DNA from: Laguncularia racemosa
Taxonomy: Eukaryota; Streptophyta; Magnoliopsida; Myrtales; Combretaceae
DNA: 64,000 nt
NCBI GenBank assembly: GCA_037954665.1
Contig: JBBMOL010000427.1
Location: 1-64,000 of the forward strand
Reading direction: 5' to 3'
Shown: positions 60,301 through 64,000 of the stretch, piece by piece
Layout: each line of letters begins with the position of its first letter
Position numbering within the stretch: the first letter of the stretch is position 1
Notes under the pieces: generated by a model
Databases searched by the model: none
Seen by the model: the letters and a program-made list of their open reading frames with translations, nothing else
What the model was told of the DNA's origin: nothing
Program-made: the position numbers and the translations under genes

Positions 60301-60500
60301 TAAATAGATAATCATCTAATATTTCTATTCAATATGTATATGTTATGAGAATTAGAGTAAATGAATGTCAGAAGCATCGAATGTTATGGTGTGATTAAAC
60401 AGGTATAATACTTAGATGGAGACACTTCACAATCACCTAGCTGGGTTTGGACAATCGTGATGGGTTGTCACATTGGGTGCCTAAGGAGGGGCATGATAAA
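57311..60500 (+). repeat. Probable gypsy (Tekay-like) LTR or remnant
   Basis: No intact gene. 58240-58375 (a GA-rich stretch, then gatctccaaatcacgaatcg and cgtgatccttgaggtaag) and 60440-60500 (ctgggtttggacaatcgtga, then gggtgcctaagg) resemble, from memory, phrases of Tekay/Del-type LTRs. GGCCGTG-type palindromes occur at 58958-59045 as in the other LTRs. The 68-codon Lys/Glu-rich ORF at 58168-58374 reflects (AAG)n sequence and is not called as a gene. Ends and duplications were not found. Confidence 0.35.
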
Positions 60501-61103
60501 CACTAGATAATGCCTAACACACACAACCAGACATGCATAACATGATATGCAAGAAACTTCTCAATGTAGCACTCATGCATGGATATGATATGAAGCTTTA
60601 GTTCCAAGAATTTTGTATATATTAAATAAATGCAGTGTAATCAGAGTGCATCAATATACAAATAGAACTAGATAAGACAACAGTACATAGGCATGTGAAT
60701 CATATTGCATGAGAATGGCTTAGTAAAGGTTACCTTCGATGGAGATAAAGATCTATGGTATTGGAGCTTTTAAAATCCCCTAAAGTGAGCATGTAGATGT
60801 TTGTACCTAAAAGGAGTTGGTCATTAGCAAATGCAAATGTTGTAAGGCAAATAGAAAACAAATGTATATGTCAGACAGTTTGACTATTCACACTATTGGT
60901 ATCTTTTCTATAAATTGATTTAATTACAATGATTTCAACATCAATTCATTTGAGTATTAAAACCAAGATGTGTCCACATTCTTTTATACTACAATGTAAC
61001 TCAAAGTTAAGCATATGATACCTAGCAACACAAGAACATCTATTATGACTGCTTCCAAAACGCTATTCAAAGACAAAAAGTTCTTCTCATATATTGAGTC
61101 AAT

Positions 61104-61670
61104 TGTAACAGTATTCAAAAGCTTCAATATTTGGTGACTCCTCTTCTTTAGGTTCATGCACTCTAGCCTTTTCTTTGAGGTGCTGATCCTTGTTGTTCAT
61201 TCCAGGCCTTCAAAAAGAAGTGCAATGAAACAAAAGTTCTAAATTCAATATACATCCATTAATCTAGCTATTCAAGTGATTAGATAAATATCAAAACTTA
61301 AACAAAGAACAGAAGCTATCAATACAATGATTATTTATTTAATTATGTATTCAGTTGATGGCATGAAAACAGTACTTAAACAATGAGCATGAACCAAACA
61401 TCCACCTAATACAGCAAATTTGGAGATGCTATCTTTCTAAGAAAAATGGTTAAATTTCCCCTGAAATAGATGCTTGTTACCACAAAATAAGGTAACAAAA
61501 AGCATACAGAATGATAACCTTCATGTCCAGTGCCTATACGTGGCAAACAAAAACAGTGTAAGAAGCCCAAAAATTAAGCTGCACACAATTATAGTTGAAA
61601 TACTGACAGCAAAAGGCCTCTTCTTCCTTTTGCTCTGAGCTAATAGAGCTTGAGGTTTAATCTCTGCCAT
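61104..61670 (-). pseudogene. CYP21-4-like cyclophilin, N-terminal exons
   Basis: Exon 1 (61519-61670) encodes MAEIKPQALLAQSKRKK, then a membrane segment (SISTIIVCSLIFGLLTLFLF) and ATYRHWT. This closely matches, from memory, the start of Arabidopsis CYP21-4, a Golgi type II membrane peptidyl-prolyl isomerase. A TGA follows at codon 50, two bases before a GT donor (aag/gttatc). A candidate exon 2 begins at 61207 after an AG; apart from the TGA its frame is continuous with exon 1 (PGMNNKDQHLKEKARVHEPK). It runs to about 61104. A third possible exon, 60734-60806, has AG/GT borders and a compatible frame but no recognised homology. The cyclophilin domain itself was not found. It may be a pseudogene, a fragment, or a gene with a base error at the TGA. 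Confidence 0.55.
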
Positions 61671-62830
61671 CAAGCAAAACTACTCTTCCCTATGTGGTCG
61701 CTGGTGTAACGATGTGCACCAGCTTTAACTAAGCCCACAAAAAACACAAGCTATTTATCCTAATCAAAGAGATCTTACACCACCATAAAAGTTTAAGGCC
61801 TTAAATGCTACAACGAATAGGCAAGCTAACAAAATGCAGGTCTTATCAACTTGTCTGAAGTGCATAGATGAAATTTAGCGAGATCATGTATGCAAATGAA
61901 GATACAAAATTTTCCATAAGTAATTTAACCAAACAAAACTTTGTAAATTTCCTTTCTCTAACTAGATCGTAAAACTCCGTCCCTTATCCGAATCTTGGAA
62001 ATAGAATACACATAAGTCAGCCAACAACAATTATGCTTTCCATGAAAGTTTTTAATTAGAAACAAGATAAATGATCCTCAATAAACCAAAACTAATTTCC
62101 TGTATTCTTTATCAACTCTCGATACAGATACTAACCACCATAACCGGTAATTGAATACCATCAAGCATCATCATGACAACTAGACTCCACTATTAGCATA
62201 TTTGCATAATATTTAAAAATCATAAATACGAGATTACGATTGAAATTTGAGGAAAATTCTGCAGCACCCCAAAAATTCACAAACTTTTCCTATGCAGATA
62301 AAACTAGTACCAAAACCAGAATCGAATAATCCAATCAAAATATTTTTAAACCAATAGCAAGTGACTTGTGGTATACTTTCAATTTTTCTTCGACAAAAAT
62401 AAAAATCCATCATTATTTATTTTCTGGGACCTAACTGAAAAAAACCGATCAAAATTCAAATATATAATTTAGACATAGCTAGTGATTACTTATTTATTTA
62501 TTTACTGCCAGCATCTTAATTCTTTTAAGAAAGTACTGAAGTTTCGAATCAACCAGTCAGACAGATAAATTTAATTATTTGAAAAATCGGATCCATCAAA
62601 ACGAAAAATGCAAAAAAAAAAATGAAAAGAAAAAGGATGAAAGTTTCATATCTATTGAAAGCTTTTTTTTTTAGTTAAAAAAAGGATATTGATGCTAAAA
62701 TACCATAAACATCATAGTGTTATATCCTCTAAGGTTAGACCAAACTAGTGTAATGGCAAAAACACAATGGTCAAATTAATTGAGCAAACACCCTAATAAT
62801 GTTAAATCATAACAACACCAATACAAAGGA
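61671..62830 (-). other. Upstream region of the CYP21-4-like exons
   Basis: No coding sequence is seen. On the minus strand the bases before the ATG (gggaagagtagttttgcttg) look like a leader. An AG-ending pyrimidine-poor stretch (cgttacaccag) near 61703 could end a 5' UTR intron; this is weak. The remainder is AT-rich. Confidence 0.35.
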
Positions 62831-63640
62831 TGATGTGCTCAAAACCAAGGTTAAGCACATGCAAATGAATCAAAAAAACAAACTTCAATTCACAAATAAG
62901 AACCGGTTCAAAAGTATCATGAATTGCGTGAACCCTAATCGAGATTTGATGAAATCCAAAGGCTCAAAGATGCAATTAACAATCCAACAATGATAAACTC
63001 CTCCAATAAAACAACAATCACAAGAATTCCACGTGAATTACACACATGAACAATAAGAACCAATTCCGTAAATCTCCCTTTGCACAATTTCCAATTCACG
63101 GTTCAAAATGATAAACAATTGTTGATGGAGAATCACAAGTATGATAATTACTCAAAATAAACACACTAATTCGAATTGATACCAATTCAAATCTGACCAA
63201 GAATGTTCTAATCCAATCCTAGATATTACACACTAGAGAAGAAAAAGAAAACACAACAAATAGAAATTGATATGACTCATAATTTCAATTGTTGCACTCG
63301 CCACAATCTCAATTCTTGGAAATTGAAATTGATAAGAGTAAATGGAACTAGGGAAACCCTAAGCTCTCTCACGAAAATGTGATGTTCAAATCTGAAAATT
63401 TTAGCCTCCTCAAACCCTACTATAAGCAAGTATTTATACTTGCTCCCTTTAGGGTTAGAAAATGCACAAAAATTACAACTTATGCCACTTTTAAGGTGGC
63501 CAGTCCTAAATGGAAATTATAATAAAAAATGAAAGTGTTCCAAAAGAAAATACAACATAAAATAGTCCAAAGAACAATTACAAAGTATAAAAATATCATA
63601 AATCTTCATGAGCCAATGCTTCAAAATGGAAACAATCGCA
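62831..63640 (-). repeat. Truncated family C LTR, copy 3
   Basis: Starts tgatgtgctcaaaacc on the plus strand, the reverse complement of a family C LTR end, and parallels the LTR end at 47155-47191. 63405-63530 contains the inverted form of the promoter-like block (caagtatttatacttgc) and of the aagtggca block. Similarity to the other copies fades near 63640, before the LTR start, so it is truncated or diverged. It lies about 1.2 kb upstream of the CYP21-4-like start, in the same orientation. The small ORF 62799-62993 overlaps its end. Confidence 0.7.
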
Positions 63641-64000
63641 GTGGGTCTTTGATTGTAAATTTAAAGATGTCTCATAGCTATCAACTAGTGTAGGACATAT
63701 TGACATCCCATGGAGAATTATTAATGTACCTGTAAGATTATTTCTCAAATATTTATTAGATAAAAAGATATGAAGTAAAAATATAAGCGATTTGGATCAT
63801 CAGCCAAATCTAGTTCTGATGGTATAGGCGGTGCCGGAAAATTTCTCATCATCTCCTTGGGCTTCTAAAAGATTTGACCTCTAATCTAGAGGATCAGCTT
63901 TAGAACTGAACCCTGATATCTCTGTTGTCCTGCTCTTCCGGCTATCAAATGTAGTGGAAGTAGTTCTATTCTATTCCTAAAACGGATGTACCTTAGATGG
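63641..64000. other. Unassigned end of window
   Basis: Slightly less AT-rich than its surroundings; no ORF, repeat or motif recognised. Confidence 0.3.

Overview
This is nuclear DNA from a flowering plant; the species cannot be told from the sequence. The evidence is nested Ty1/copia and Ty3/gypsy retrotransposons primed by initiator-Met tRNA, a Mutator-like element, a CACTA (En/Spm) element, and two plant-type host genes with GT/AG introns: a DUF247 (UPF0481) membrane protein, and a fragment resembling the Golgi cyclophilin CYP21-4. There is no bacterial operon structure, rRNA, tRNA or CRISPR array. Well over 80% of the window is transposable element, mostly decayed.

Layout. (1) 1-13450: an old plus-strand Ty3/gypsy element (A) is cut by a 7.5-kb minus-strand gypsy element (B, 4834-12372, target duplication ATAAT). 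B's left LTR is itself cut by a solo LTR (5115-6142, AAAGT). (2) 13500-30150: two related gypsy copies (D and E). Between them lies LARD-like non-coding repeat carrying a second solo LTR (17226-18256, TTAAG). E's gag is split by a complete copia element (19151-24158, ATAAG). (3) 30190-35335: the gene island. The DUF247 gene is on the minus strand; its best model is an 18-nt first coding exon, a 1.87-kb intron and one long exon (434 aa). (4) 35336-49480: a 14-kb Mutator-like element with near-identical arms of about 1.06 kb. Inside it sits a CACTA element on the minus strand, and inside the CACTA transposase gene a rearranged gypsy insertion (44614-47191, CTTGG). (5) 49532-54703: a second copy of the same copia family on the minus strand (ATTAT). 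(6) 54704-64000: AT-rich DNA, a 135-bp tandem array (55840-57310), a gypsy-LTR-like stretch, CYP21-4-like exons on the minus strand (61104-61670) and a further LTR of the solo-LTR family (62831-63640).

The genes do not form a pathway. The informative signal is the stratigraphy: seven insertions can be ordered, and six have exact 5-bp target duplications. Oddities include long inverted arms far better preserved than the element's core, copia LTRs whose lengths step by exactly 64 bp, rearranged LTR arrays, and short GGCCGTG-type palindromes recurring in LTRs of at least four unrelated families. All boundaries, repeats and reading frames were read by eye; no alignment or database search was run.
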